64,000 nt of DNA from Massospora cicadina. Lineage: Eukaryota > Entomophthoromycota > Entomophthoromycetes > Entomophthorales > Entomophthoraceae. Every line of letters starts with the position of its first letter. Positions within the stretch are counted from its first letter, which is position 1. The notes below the pieces were generated by a model. It was not told where the DNA came from and ran no database searches. It was given only the letters and a program-made list of their open reading frames with translations. The stretch is taken from assembly GCA_022478985.1 (NCBI GenBank), contig JAKSZP010012191.1, forward strand, positions 1-64,000. Direction: 5' to 3'. A program made the position numbers and the translations under genes. Positions 45,672 to 57,615 of the stretch are shown piece by piece.

Positions 45672-48586
45672 TATTCTGGAATGACTTTATGGTGAAGTAT
45701 ATCAACTATGGTCTAAATCTCTTTTTGAACATAACTTTGACCCTGGTATTATCATCCTTGACATGAAGAAATACACATCTTATGTGCATACCTGCAAAAT
45801 CGGCCCATCTCCATCAAGTGACATCAAACAATCACATTTCTGCATCTGTTCCCTACCTCAGAAATTCACTCATTTCATTAGTTTGGAACTTTTGTCAACT
45901 TAGGGCTCCTCAATAAGGACCTATTCAGTATAAACAATATCGTCCCTATGGACAATTTAAGCAACCTGGCCAACTTTGAGAAAAGCCAAGCTCATGAGTT
46001 ATTCTCCAAATATCAGGAAATATTTGCACAAGATGATTTTGACTTGGGACGTGCTAAGAGTGTCACCCACAATATCAATACTGGAGATTATAAACCAATT
46101 TGATTATGCCCAATTAGACTCTTAAATCATCATAAGAAGATGTATCCAAGGAGATTGAGGAACTCCTCGATTATGGCATGTTAGTGCCTATAGAAAGTCC
46201 ATGGGCGGCACCAATTTTAATAGTGAAGAAAAATGGAAGCAACCAAGTAGTCATTGATTATCAGAAGGTAAACAACATCACAAAGAAGGACTCATACCCT
46301 CTTCCATAAATTGACAATGCCTTGGATAGGCTAGGGGGCGAAAAGTTCTTCTCAGTAATGGACCTTATCAGTGAATATTGACAAATAGATCTTCCCAAAG
46401 ATGAGCGTGAGAAAGGTGCAATTATAACCCAAGAGGGCCTATTTCAACTGACGAGAATGCATCAAGGGCTCTGAAATGCCCCAGCTACCTTCCAAAGAAC
46501 TATGGGCACAATTCTGGGAGATTTAAGTTGTCATGTGAACTAGTGTACCTTGATGATATCAACGTTTTCAGCCGCACTTTTGACGACTACCTGGAATACT
46601 TAGAGGAAATTTTCAGAAGGCTAACAGCTTTAAACTTAAAATCAAGCTCATAAAGTTCCAGTTCCTCAATGAACAGCTGTAATATCTTGGATTCTTAATA
46701 TGACAAAGTGGGTCTTTGGCCCCAACCCTCTAAGCTGGAAGCCATCTCCAAAATTAAACAGTCCAAATCCAAGCGTGATATCAAGGATTCCTGATCATGA
46801 TTGGGTACTATTGCTAATTTATTGCTGATTTTGCTCATCTTGGGGAGCCGCTTTTCTATCTACTTAAAGATAAAGTCCCATTCAACTGGACTCCAGCTTG
46901 CCATTATGCATTTAACCAACTCCAATAAGCCCTATTGGACACGCCTGTTCCTTGATATCAAGACTTTAATTGTGAATTCATTGTCCAAACTGATGCATCC
47001 CTAACAGCAGTGGGGGCCGTGTTATCCCAAGTTGGGGTAGACGGTGATAACATTTTGTTTCCTTTTCTAGTCAGACCTTAAATGTTCATGAGAAAAATTA
47101 TATGGTGATGGAACTAGAATGCTTAGCCATCATATATGCTTTCAAGAAATTTCAAGTCTACCTCCATGGCACTCATTTCAAAGTTGTTACCAATAATGCT
47201 TCCTTAAGATGGTTGAACAATTCTAGAGAACCTGAGGGCTGACTATTAGCCCACTGGGAATTAAAGATCCAAGCTTATGACTACACAATTGAGCATCAAA
47301 CCAGAGCAAAACATCAAAAAACGCTGATTGCCTATCCTGACTACTCACCATTGCAACACTTATTTAAGCCGCCAATGAATTGTTTCAGAAATTGATCAGT
47401 GGAGAGTACCAAGATGAGCCTGAATCCGTCCAAGAATTATTATCAGATTTAGAAAAATACAACTATCAAAAACGGGACGCCTTACAAGATCTTTGAAGGC
47501 AAGAAGTAATTTTTTTCTAAGACCCTCAGCCTGAACAGACTTAATAATGGCGGCGCATAAGGCCATAGGGCATGGTAGCTTCAAAAAGGCAAAAGAGCAT
47601 CTGAAGCAATTATACTATTGGGAGTCAATGCATTTTGACATCCAAAAAACGCTAGAATGCTGTGCAGAGTGCCAAGGTAAAAACTATTCTGAAAAAGCAC
47701 ATCTTACCAGCTTGTTCATCCCAAGTTTGCTTGGCACACTGTATCTATTGATGTTGTGGGCCCACTTCTAACAAACAATATGAAGGCCAAGTACATTACT
47801 ATAGCCATTGACCACTTGACCAAATGGGTTGAGGCCAAGGCTATTTGGATATCTGGAGTGTCAACTACATCCAAGTTCGTCCTTGAAAACATCATCCACA
47901 AGCATAGATGTCCCCAGGTTATTCTTACCAATCATGTAACAAATTTTACCGCCAGTGTCCTTTCCAAGCTCAAACAATTATTGGGAGTACGAGGTGTTCT
48001 TTCTGAGCCCTATCATCCCAAAACTAATGGTACAGTTGAGTGCACAAAAGGGATGTTGGTGAACATTATCAGGAAATTAACTTTGGCCAAACCATCCAAA
48101 TGGAGTACTTTTTTAAGCTCAGCAATATTTGCCTACAATTTCTCCTATCATTTGTCAACCAGGATGTCCCCATTTCAAGTATTATATGGAAGACATCCAT
48201 CCCTAACAATGCTACTATATTTGGCCCTAGAGGATTCTCAAGAAAACACTTATCCTCAATAAATCAAGAAGCTTGCAGATACCTTAAATAAACTACAAGC
48301 TCAAGCTTTCAACAGCAGTTTTGCTGTGAAAAAGGCCAACATCAAAAGGAATTGGAAAATTTCTACAAATTGGACATGTTTTAAAGACAACAATGAAGGT
48401 TTATTTTGCAACACCCATGAATTAAGCCAATTGCAAAAGTTAGATTGCATTTGGGTAGGCTCATTTGAAGTGATTGAGAAAGCATCTAACTTATTATACA
48501 CAATTAAGGATATTAGGACCAGCCATATATACAACTGGGTCCATGCAAAATTTCTAAAAAGGTTCAATAAGCTGTCCAATTAAGAA
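45672..48586 (+). pseudogene. RT, RNase H and integrase of element X
   Basis: LSNLANFEKSQAHELFSKYQ leader (45955), SPWAAPILIVKKNGS (about 46200), VIDYQKVNNITKKDSYPLP, catalytic YLDDINVFSRTF (about 46545), RNase H QTDASLTAVGAVLSQ (about 46985), integrase zinc domain AIGHGSFKKAKEHL and CCAECQ (47565-47680), core 47756-48262. The second integrase Asp is lost (ILTNHVTNF for ILTDNGTNF); the Glu remains in NGTVECTK. The tail ends with TAA at 48581-48583, well before the LTR, so X has no U3 extension. Confidence 0.85.
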
Positions 48587-48901
48587 ATAAAGAAGAAAAA
48601 ATACAAAAAATACAAAAAACACAAAAAATACAAAAAATATACCTCAAAAAATTTAATAATTAATGCTTTGATTTACACTTGAGGATGGGAGAGGATCCAA
48701 CTACAGACTCATTATTAGTTCAGGCCAAAATTAACAATAAGAGGATTTAACATCATATTCATCAGCAGTTTGGTCTGGGAATAACAATAAGAGGATTAAA
48801 CTCCAGATTTGTCAGCAGTTAAGGCCAAAATTAACAAATGGAAAAGACAATGAAGGCTAATTGGGAATCTTAAGGCTTATGTTTGAGTCAACTGGGGGGA
48901 A
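48584..48901 (+). other. 3' untranslated region and polypurine tract of X
   Basis: An A-rich simple repeat, (ACAAAAAAT)-like, at 48600-48650, then a 30-40 base direct repeat around 48705-48840 (AACAATAAGAGGATT twice), ending in the polypurine tract ACTGGGGGGAA (48891-48901) that primes plus-strand DNA at the LTR. Confidence 0.65.
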
Positions 48902-48984
48902 TTTCATATTCTGATGGTTGGCCTGAAAATAAACCCATTGACAACCAACAGATCAGCTAGTTATTCTCTTAATGAAAAAATAAT

Positions 48985-49616
48985 TGTCAGGAACTGGTGT
49001 ACTACTGACCTGGTTGGGGGTAGCTAACCATAAGTTAGCATAACCAAGGGGTTTATCCAGTATGACAAGGACACTAGAGGTGTCCAGTTATAAGGAATGG
49101 TGGGTAAGCTGGTATGGGAGTTTCCTAAAGATATGGTTTAAAAGGGGAAAGTTATAAGAGAGTTTCTTGTAGGCTGGGGTGGTAGATTGGTATTGATAAC
49201 ACTTTAGTAAACAAATTTAATAGTGTTTGCATTATAAAAATAATTATATTGACCGCAAAGATTAAACAAAATGAATGCCTTGGTTTTATATACCATCCAA
49301 CTTCCTGGACTTACCTAAGCTTAATTGATTTTAAACAGTGCACTATTCTTCTCTTGAGCTTATGGGATTGCAACTTGCATGTGATTTTGAAAGGCAGTAG
49401 GAATCGTCTCAGTCTCATCATAAATTCATTTTGGTGCAATTAATTGACTCAATACTATTGCAAATGAAGTGATTTGAATGATAAATCGAATATTTTCACT
49501 ACAATCATTAATTTGATATGCAATTATTCAATCTAACTTCATCACATATCATATTGATCTGACTGACAATATCTATAATCTTAGGAATTCCACTAATGTC
49601 AGGATTTACCCTGACA
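48985..49616 (-). repeat. 3' LTR of C2 (left)
   Basis: On the sense (minus) strand it starts TGTCAGGGTAAATCCTGACA, a perfect 7-base inverted repeat around a 6-base loop, and follows the purine tract GTGGGGGATGA. The Pol frame reads from the chromodomain across GDDV into the LTR for about 36 codons, then stops. Confidence 0.9.
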
Positions 49617-49639
49617 TCATCCCCCACAAAGGCTGAAGC

Positions 49640-50922
49640 TACCTGCGAGGCCTTCTTCTTCCATTTATTTAAATGCTTGCCTGCATTCTTTAAATTCTCC
49701 TCAGGCTCCCAAGTGCTCTCTTTTTAGGATATCCAGTCCACTTAACCAGATATTGCACTTTACCATGGTGTGTTCTCCATTTAATAGCCTCCACCTCATA
49801 CTCAGGACAGGGACCTTTAATCAGTGGTGGTGTTAGCTCCTTGACTTTCTGGTGTGGTAGAGAGATTCCTTCTTTTTTGTTCAAGAGGGAACGATGGAAT
49901 ACATTGTGAACTTTCCAACCTTTAGGAAATTCAAAACGGTAAACCACCTTTCCTATAACCTCTGTGACCTTGTATGGCCCTATGCGCCGATGGTCAAGTT
50001 TCTGACATGGTACATTCAAAGGAATATTTCGAGCATCCAGGTAAACTTCGCTACCTACTTCCAACATCTTACCAGGCACATGCTTCTTATCTGCAAAGTC
50101 TTTGTAAGTATGTCTTCTTGGTTCAGATTAGCCAAGCAAAGTGCATGAGTTTGATGAATGTTCCATAAAAATTCTCTCCCAGGGGATTATCCGCTTCAAC
50201 AGATGGTAATGGTTCCCAGTTCACATCATACCCATAGTTGGCTTTGAATGGTGACATTCCAGTTGAAGAGTGATCTAGAGTGTTATAACAGAACTGGGCC
50301 ATAGGCAACAACGCAACCCAGTTGTCCTGCTCTGCATTAACATAGCATCTCAGGTACTGCTCCAGCACCTGATTAACTCTCTCAGTCTGTTCATCAGCCT
50401 GCGGATGGTATGCAGTGGATAAACATCTCTTGATTCTAAGATCTACAAGGAGCTGTTTCCAAAAATTTGATGTGAATTGAGGCCCTCTGTCTGAGATCAC
50501 CTCCTTGGGAGTACCATGATGCAGGAATACATTTCTCAAAAACAGATGAGATATCTCTTTAGCCATGACATTGGTAGTAGTTGGGATAAAATAAGCATTG
50601 TAGTAAATCTATCTACCACCACCAACACTGCATTGAATCCTTGGAAACGGGGTAGCTCTAATATAAAATCCATGGATATTGACTCCCATGGCTTTTGTGT
50701 GATTGAAAATGGCTGTAATTGTCCTTCAGGAAGTCCTCTACGAACCTTGGTGCATCCACAGACCTCACAACCTGCCACATATTTTAAGACATCCCCTCTA
50801 AGACCAGGCCATCGGTAAGTTCTTTGAATCAGTTGGATCATTTTATTCTTCCCAGGGTGTCCTGCCATGCCTACATCGTGGTGCTCGCGCATAACATCCA
50901 ATCTTAAAGGTCCTTCTGGCAC
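49640..50922 (-). pseudogene. Integrase and chromodomain of C2
   Basis: Leftwards: zinc domain HHDVGMAGHPGKNKMIQLI ... CEVCGCTK (50890-50750), SMDFILELP with the first Asp, one frameshift, VISDRGPQFTSNFW with the second, QADEQTERVNQVLEQ with the Glu, then the C-terminal barrel (LDARNIPLNV, KLDHRRIGPYKV) and chromodomain PEYEVEAIKWR ... YLVKWTGYPK at 49800-49725, with a one-base deletion before STWEP. Catalytic residues are intact. Confidence 0.9.
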
Positions 50923-51329
50923 ATAAAAAAACTTTCAAGAATATTAACTGACCCTTTAACGAGTAACCCTTTTTGTACCACACACTGTCTAAGTTTTGAA
51001 TGATATCATTCTTCACATTCTGACAGAAAGCATCATCATTTTGAACATCTAAAAATCTCATCTCCACGGCCCACTAGCACAAGATGAAATAATAATGCAG
51101 CGGGATCCTTGGTCTTCATAAGCATCTGTGCATTAAACTTGGTAATTTTCCCCTCTTCAGGGATCATGTCAGGACGTCAGCTTAAGGAATTTGGAACCAA
51201 ATTAATTTTCCCAGGTTTGTAACCAATGTCTAAGTCATAATCCGCCAGAGTAAGTGCCCATCATGCCTGTTGCTGGTTCAATTGCCGTGGGGTGAAAAAG
51301 TAAGTCAAGTTTTTATGGTCTGTCAAAAC

Positions 51330-52619
51330 TTACACTGGGTACTTTGCCCCACACAGGTACCAGCACCAGTGTTTAAGACATTGAATAACAGCCAACATAT
51401 CCTTGTCATAGATAGGATAGTTGCATTCCGCTGGGATGAATTTCTTGGAATAGTAGGCTACAGGATGCAGCCTACTATCATCCCCCTCATGAAACAAAAC
51501 CCCCTCAAGAGCGTATCCTGAAGCATAAGTCTCAACCACAAAGGGCTTTTCATCATTGGGCATTGCCAACACAGGTGCAGAGATAAAGGCAGCCTTCAAG
51601 TCAGAAAAATATTTTTCCGCTGCCTGAGACCATTTATATGGAACACTTTCTGATGTAAGCCGTGTTAAGGGTAACGCAATAGAAGAAAAGTCTTTAATAA
51701 AATCCCTACAAAAATTTTCCAAGCCTAAGAAACTACAAACATCCTTCCAGCTATTAGGTGTAGTCCAAGATATGATGGCATCCACTTTTCTAGGTGCCAT
51801 GGTGAACCCATTCCTGCCCACAACATAACCAAGAAATTCAACTTCCTCCCATGAAAACTCACATTTTGATAGCTTCACATGCAAGTTGTACCTTCCAAGT
51901 TGTTCTAAATTAAATTCAAGTGCAGTAAGTGTTCCTTCTGCGTCTTACTGTAGATCAAAAAAGTCATCAAGGTAGGCTACGCAGAAGTGGTCCAAATAGC
52001 CACCCAGCACCGTATTAATCATTTGTTGAAATGTACTAGGTGCGTTGCACAACCCAAATGGCATCACTAGATACTCAAATAGCCCAATTCGTGGCTTAAA
52101 CGCTGTTTTCCACTCATCACCTTCTTTTATCCGTATCTGGTTGAATGCATCCCTCAAGTCAACTTTGGAAAAGATTCTAGCTCCAGACAATTGGTCACTC
52201 AAGTGATCAGCATCAGGTAAGGGATACCGGTTCTTTATGGTTATATCATTGAGCTTCTGGTAGTTTATACATGGCCGTAGTCCACCATCCTTCTTACTAA
52301 CAAACAACAAGGGTGATGAACAGGGAGAGCGGGAAACCCGTATGAACCACTTCTCAAGCATTGTATCCAGATATTCTCTCAGGGCAATTTGTTCCCTCTT
52401 ATTGCAACTATAAATAGGTCCATGGGTGGGCTGCTTCCCTTCTAGTAAATCAATTGCGTGATCAAAGAATCCATGAGCTGGTAGTTGCTTAGCCTCCTCC
52501 TCTCCAAAAAGTAAAGCCCATTTTGAGAGATACTCAGGAATCTTTTCTTTGCAAGGCTCCAATGGACCAACCTGATTTACAGTTGTGGACATGTCCAAAC
52601 CTTTATGCTCTTCTAACAC
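51330..52619 (-). pseudogene. RT and RNase H of C2
   Basis: Leftwards: LPAHGFFDHAIDLLEGKQP, LFVSKKDGGLRPCINYQKLN, KVDLRDAFNQIRIKEGDEW, MPFGLCNAPSTFQQ and catalytic AYLDD (about 51970). A stop and frameshift at about 51945-51900. Then KLSKCEFSWEEVEFLGYVV, RNase H with VETYASGYALEGVLF (Asp to Tyr) and YPIYDKDMLAVIQ. Close to Tf2-type chromoviruses in layout. Confidence 0.9.
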
Positions 52620-52756
52620 ACACTCAAGGAGCTTATCCTTTAGCTTAATTGTGATAGAGTTCCGTCCATAATTGTGCTGAAGTTCAACCTGTGTCCACCA
52701 AGGATACCCAAGAATTACAGGATGGGGTGAACTACGCAGGACTCAAAACTCAACTT

Positions 52757-53086
52757 TCATTTTGACTTACCCCCAAACTTCAAGTCAATGTGACGTGAGC
52801 AGCGGTAAGCTAAAGACTGTTCATCATTTCCCAAGGTTACTTTTATCAAAGGTTTCTTTGCATGCAAACCCAGAATTTTAACTGCATGCTCTGAGATGAA
52901 GTTCCGTGAGGCCCCACTGTCCAACAAAGCCATAGTTTTCAAACACTTATTTCCAACATGTAAGTTCACACTTAATAATTGATAAGACTGAGTATCATTC
53001 TTTAATGAGGAAACGATGGTCTGTGGGTTTCTCTTCTTGTAATTCCCTTGAATACAGAATTCTTTTGGTCCGCCAACACTCACCAT
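52757..53086 (-). pseudogene. Protease of C2
   Basis: An open 109-residue stretch with LLDSGASRNFISEHAV (about 52930-52885), an intact aspartic protease core, after which the frame breaks before RT. Upstream to 53790 only fragments are found, and no CCHC knuckle. Confidence 0.8.
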
Positions 53087-53788
53087 TAGATTCTGTGTGA
53101 TATCAATAACTTCTTTAATGGCAACGTGTTGGGATGATGTCTGATTAATTCCGCTAAGCGGCTTCCTAACCCTTGTCTGGAGTAAAGTGCTCCCATTTCT
53201 TCATCTAACTCTGTCTTCTGAAAGATATCCAGGAACATCTTTATGTATACCTAAACAGTTTTCCCTTCTTGCTGAAAATTCATCAAGGCTATCCTTGTCT
53301 CTAATCTGGTGTTAGTGTGGGTTGCTGCTGCTAACAATTGACTTTTGAATTCCTCATATTTTTAGTGCACACATTATCATTCTCTTTTTTAGTACTAGAT
53401 GGTACACATTATCATTCTCTTCTAGGTTACTTATAAACCAACTCAGCGCATCACCAGTGAGTTGTGAACCCACTTACATAATTTTCCGTGCATCATCTGA
53501 ATAGGTCTCAGGATAAGCTTTAAAATATGCCCCCAACAACGTAAGACCTTCTTTCACTTAAGCTAAAGATAATTTCTTTTGTAAGAGAACTTTAGGGTAA
53601 GTCATAGGTGTATGGTTGGCCACACTAACTGTCTGCACTTGACTGGGTCCTACTTCCCTTTATAAGTTCTTTTATCTTTCTTTACTGGGGAAAACATCCG
53701 CACCAGCAATTGGTAACTTCCCATCAACAAGGCATATATCAAAGCCCCCAATAATAAAAACGCGGTGGGATATTTATTGTAAATAGTG

Positions 53789-53796
53789 GCGGTCAA
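53789..53796 (-). other. Self-priming primer-binding site of C2
   Basis: On the minus strand TTGACCGC starts two bases after the 5' LTR. Its complement GCGGTCAA lies in the LTR at 54070-54063, about 33-35 bases downstream of a TATATAAAA box (54106-54098), where the mRNA should start. An 8-base match, shorter than in C1. Confidence 0.5.
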
Positions 53797-53798
53797 AT

Positions 53799-54430
53799 TT
53801 TCAGGAACTGGTGTACTTTTGACCTGGTTGGGGGTAGCTAACCATAAGTTAGCATAACCAAGGGGTTTATCCAGTATGATAAGGACACTAGAGGTGTCCA
53901 GTTATAGAGAATGGTGGGTAAGCTGGTATGGGAATTTCCTAAAGATATGGTTTAAAAGGGGAAAGTTATAAGAGAGTTTCTTGTAGGCTGGGGTGGTAGA
54001 TTGGTATTGATAACACTTTAGTAAACAAATTTAATAGTGTTTGCATTATAAGAATAATTATATTGACCGCTAAGATTAAACAAAATGAATGCCTTGGTTT
54101 TATATACCATCCAACTTCCTGGACTTACCTAAGCTTAATTGATTTTAAACAGTGCACTATTCTTCTCTGGAGCTTATGGGATTGCATCTTGCATGTGATT
54201 TTGAAAGGCAGTAGGAATTGTCTCAGTCTTATCATAAATTCGTTTTGGTGCAATTAATTGACTGAATACTATTGCAAATGAAGTGATTTGAATGATAAAT
54301 CGAATATTTTCACTACAATCATTAATTTGATATGCAATTATTCAATCTAACTTCATCACATATCATATTGATATGACTGACAATATCTATATTCTCAGGA
54401 ATTCCACTAATGTCAGGATTTACCCTGATA
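53799..54430 (-). repeat. 5' LTR of C2 (right)
   Basis: Same length as the left copy. Sense strand TATATAAAA at 54106-54098 is a good TATA box. An open stretch on the opposite strand (54063-54257) is present in both LTRs but has no family signature. Confidence 0.9.
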
Positions 54431-55459
54431 CTAATACTCTAAATCTCACATTAAGGCTATTGCAACTACATGGCTCAGGCCAATTATGTCAACATCAATA
54501 TAATCCAAATATTCTATCAAAAACTTGGGCTGAATTCTCTCGCAGATTCAGACCAATTGTCACTGCACCAAAGCTTGGCAATTAGTACTGAATAATTGGG
54601 ATCAATCTTAATAACTAGCATAAGAAATCATTTGGGGATTGACATGAAGATAATGTCTAATAATATGATGGACAGATAGATATTAAAACGTAATCAATTT
54701 CACGCCCTTGGGTGAAATTTTTATGTCAATTTTTGTAATTGGCATGATAGTGCTTGCACATGGGCCACCTAAATGGTAGTACCTAGTGCTATAAAGAGAG
54801 GCCTTCCAACGTCCCAATTAGGGGTACATCAACTACTTCAATTGATGCAGAAATTTCACATAAGATGTATTTCTTCAGCAGTATGATGAAACTTAAATCA
54901 AGAGGATCCTAGGACGATTTTTCATGTTCTTATTGCAATTTTTGTCCCTGAATCCCCCAATTTTAAGAGTAAATTGCCACTAATAAACCTAACAATAGGT
55001 CTCAGTTGTATCAGTTTAAGGGCCAAACTGAGGTGGAAAATAATTTGTTGTTATTGCATGCTTGAATGTGGCCAGGAGATTCCCTAAAGGTATAAATACT
55101 GGCGTCTGGCCTAATGAATGTTATCAAGTATATATCATACAATTAAAGATATATTTACTTTATCTCATTCTTAGTTTTTATAAGAGTCCTTTATTTGGAG
55201 AGTGTTGACAAGCTGGAAGTGCCAAACACACAGCTTGTACCTTTGCCTGCCTAAGAAGAAATTTCGATTATGAATGGAAAATTAAGCTCAAAATCAACCA
55301 GAAGAGTCGTTGCTATTTTAATACACCTAGTGAGTTTCCAAACGGTCCAAATACTGTAAGACACTGGCAAAATTGAGATTCATTTGGCTGAACTTTGTCC
55401 CAGTTAAGTGTTCAGGAATCTAATTATCAAGTGAGTGATACTCATAATTTAACACCACC

Positions 55460-57240
55460 TGTCAGCTTGGGTTGCGGCTCACCAGTTGACTTGTCCCAAA
55501 GGATTGGAGCTGTTGGTGAAGCTTGCAGATCTGGTGCATAAGTGCTCCCACTACTCAATGAGGATGGGAGTATTATGTTTTGGTCTTTGTTGCGAGTACC
55601 TCCCCAGCTTTGCATTAAAGTGATCCATGCTCATCACAATCCATAGGCAGTTGGTCACCCCGGCATGAAAAAGTGTCTCAACTTGGTGAAACAAACATAC
55701 AATTGGCCTGGAAATCTCCAAATATAATACTGCATAGATAGTAAGTTATGTGACCTGCGTACATGCAAAATTGGACAGCTCTAGATGAAACAGACTTTTA
55801 CACCCACTGCAACAGGCCGAGGGGCCATGACTTTGGTGCAAGTTGATTTTATAGTTGAGCGTACTACTTTAAATTGCCACAATGAAATCATTGTCACTGT
55901 ATAATGGTTCACCAAATTCGCTTAGTATATCCACTGCTCAACTTCTGTCATCTCAGAGGAAACTGCTCGCCTGTTTGTCTGCCACGTTTTTCTATGTTTG
56001 TCTTACCCCAAGAGGTCATGAGCAATAGGGTACCGCAGTTCATTGAAAGCTTTTGGACAGCCCTTCTGTCCATTATGAAAATTTAACCATGTTAATCCAC
56101 TGTATATCATCCCTGTTGGATCTTGGCGATTCCATGTGTACCTGTTGAAGGGTTTTTTGCACAGGGTTTTAGCCATTAAACAATTGGAACGGATGATGTG
56201 ACAATCAGCTGTTCCTCAATACACTTGCAAACAATTGATATATATATATAATAAATGGGAGAAATGTCCCTTAAACATTTCTTTATTTTGATATAATAAA
56301 TTGGAGGATCTTCCTATAGTCTGCTCCCTCTTTTCTTCTTCTTTTCCTTCTTTTCTACTCCCAAAAGACCTCTTTTTCCAGTCCCCTTGTTTCCCTATAA
56401 TCCAAGTAACCTCAGTCAGTACTAATTCTTTTTGCTTAGTATATTCATTTTGCCATATTCTCATTGGTTTCAGCTTGTTGTTCTTCAATTTTTATCATCC
56501 TAATTTGAGGCAATTAAATTTTTCACTTGTTAAATGTCAACATCGCCTTATTGCCCTATTTTGAAGGCAATCTGATATGACCCATTATAGCCCCATTAAT
56601 TCTTCATCCTAAGGTGATCAATTACTTATAGTTCTGAAACATCCTCAGCGGATTCTGTCCACTGAACCTTCAGCATAATTCCTCCAATGATTCACTTAGT
56701 CATAATGGTGACTTGTCGTACAGTAATATAGATTTGCAACAATCCCCAATCAGATGGTCAGACAGAATGCGTTAATAAAATCCTGGAGCAGTACCTCCAA
56801 TGTTATGCCACCGCTTCACAGGACACCTGGGCGTATGATCTTCCATTGGCTCAGTTTGCCTACAATAATGCCTCACACGCCTCCACAGGGGTTTATCCAT
56901 ACAAAGAAATGTTGGGGTACAACCCTTCATTCACTCCTGGTCCCTGTCTTTGTTCTGAGGTTCCCACAGCAGATGAGCATTTTCAACAAATCCGGGCTAC
57001 AAAGTCTTTGGTCTGCAAATACCTTACCAAAGCAATTGCTGACTATAAGCGATTTGCTAAACAAAAGCGCCTGCCCGCTCCAAAAATAAAGTTAGGTTTG
57101 CAGGTAATGCTTGACACCCACCACCTGCACATCAAGGCCCTTCACAGAAGTTTGCCAGTAAGCAACCAGGTCTTCATGATGTTGTTGAAGATTTGGGTAA
57201 TGTCATATTCCGTTTAGCATTCCCACCACACTGAAAAAGC
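55460..57240 (+). pseudogene. Integrase of element Y
   Basis: Resumes after X. Zinc domain AVGHPGMKKCLNLVKQ and LCDLRTCKIGQL (55640-55790), then VQVDFIVE (about 55840) with the first Asp. A break occurs in the middle (55900-56750), part of which (56200-56700) I cannot assign. The third-residue region SDGQTECVNKILEQYL lies at about 56750-56790, followed by FAYNNASHASTGVYPYKE and the C-terminal part in 56846-57217. Confidence 0.75.
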
Positions 57241-57615
57241 ACATGGTTTTCCACACGTCCCAGCTTTCTCCCTTTACCAGTACCCCGCCCAAGGATCCTG
57301 AAATCGTTGCTTTAGAGGATTCAGTCAAATCAGAGGTAGACATAATTCTGACATCATGCCAGTCTGCCGCTTGGTTCAGTACCTGATGGCTTTGAAGGGG
57401 TTCCCTTCATACAAAAACAGCTGGTTCAGTGCTTGTAATTGCGTCAACTGTTGAAAGTTGGTGGAAGTATTCCATATGGCAAAACTCAAAGCCATTTTCT
57501 CTCCTCTTAAGGTCACTATGATTATAGCCATCAAACTTTCCAAGGCTTACACTAATATTGCATTGGCTTAGTTCCCCGGCGGCAGTGCTTCACCCCTTCC
57601 CAAAGGAAAGGGTAA
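57241..57615 (+). pseudogene. Pol C-terminal tail of Y up to the LTR
   Basis: Same frame as 56846-57217. After HTSQLSPFTSTPPKDPE and stops, 57476-57615 encodes AIFSPLKVTMIIAIKLSKAY then, after one TAG, FPGGSASPLPKGKGNV, where the last residues are also the polypurine tract AAAGGAAAGGGTAA. The frame continues into the LTR. Z has a comparable tail (AKIAAIKLQTHISIVF) just before its LTR. Confidence 0.6.

Larger units (their letters stand above)
48985..54430 (-). mobile_element. Chromovirus C2, youngest element
   Basis: Minus-strand element with two 632-base LTRs (48985-49616, 53799-54430) that differ at about 19 positions by eye. Flanks are ATAAT and CTAAT, 4 of 5. Protease, RT, RNase H, integrase and chromodomain are recognisable. 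The gag part (53100-53790) is short and scrambled, so gag is probably deleted or badly decayed. Confidence 0.95.
21678..55454 (+). mobile_element. Ty3/gypsy element X with six nested insertions
   Basis: 5' LTR 21678-34296 (in three pieces), internal region 34297-48901, 3' LTR 48902-55454 (in two pieces). Flanking 5-mers are CCCCC (21673-21677) and CCACC (55455-55459), 4 of 5 matching. Removing insertions gives LTRs of about 1.1 kb each and an internal region of about 6.4 kb. Inside are C1, L1, SINE-B, M1, N1 and C2. X splits Y between RNase H and integrase. Confidence 0.9.
48902..55454 (+). repeat. 3' LTR of element X, split by C2
   Basis: Pieces 48902-48984 and 54431-55454. Starts TTTCATATTCTGATGG (TG decayed to TT) after the polypurine tract and ends TTTAACA. 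It lacks the insertions of the 5' LTR and so gives the empty sites of both C1 and L1. Confidence 0.9.

Noticed and set aside
54063..54257. 64-residue ORF in both C2 LTRs
   Set aside because: Antisense to C2, no known motif, and present in both LTRs simply because they are copies.
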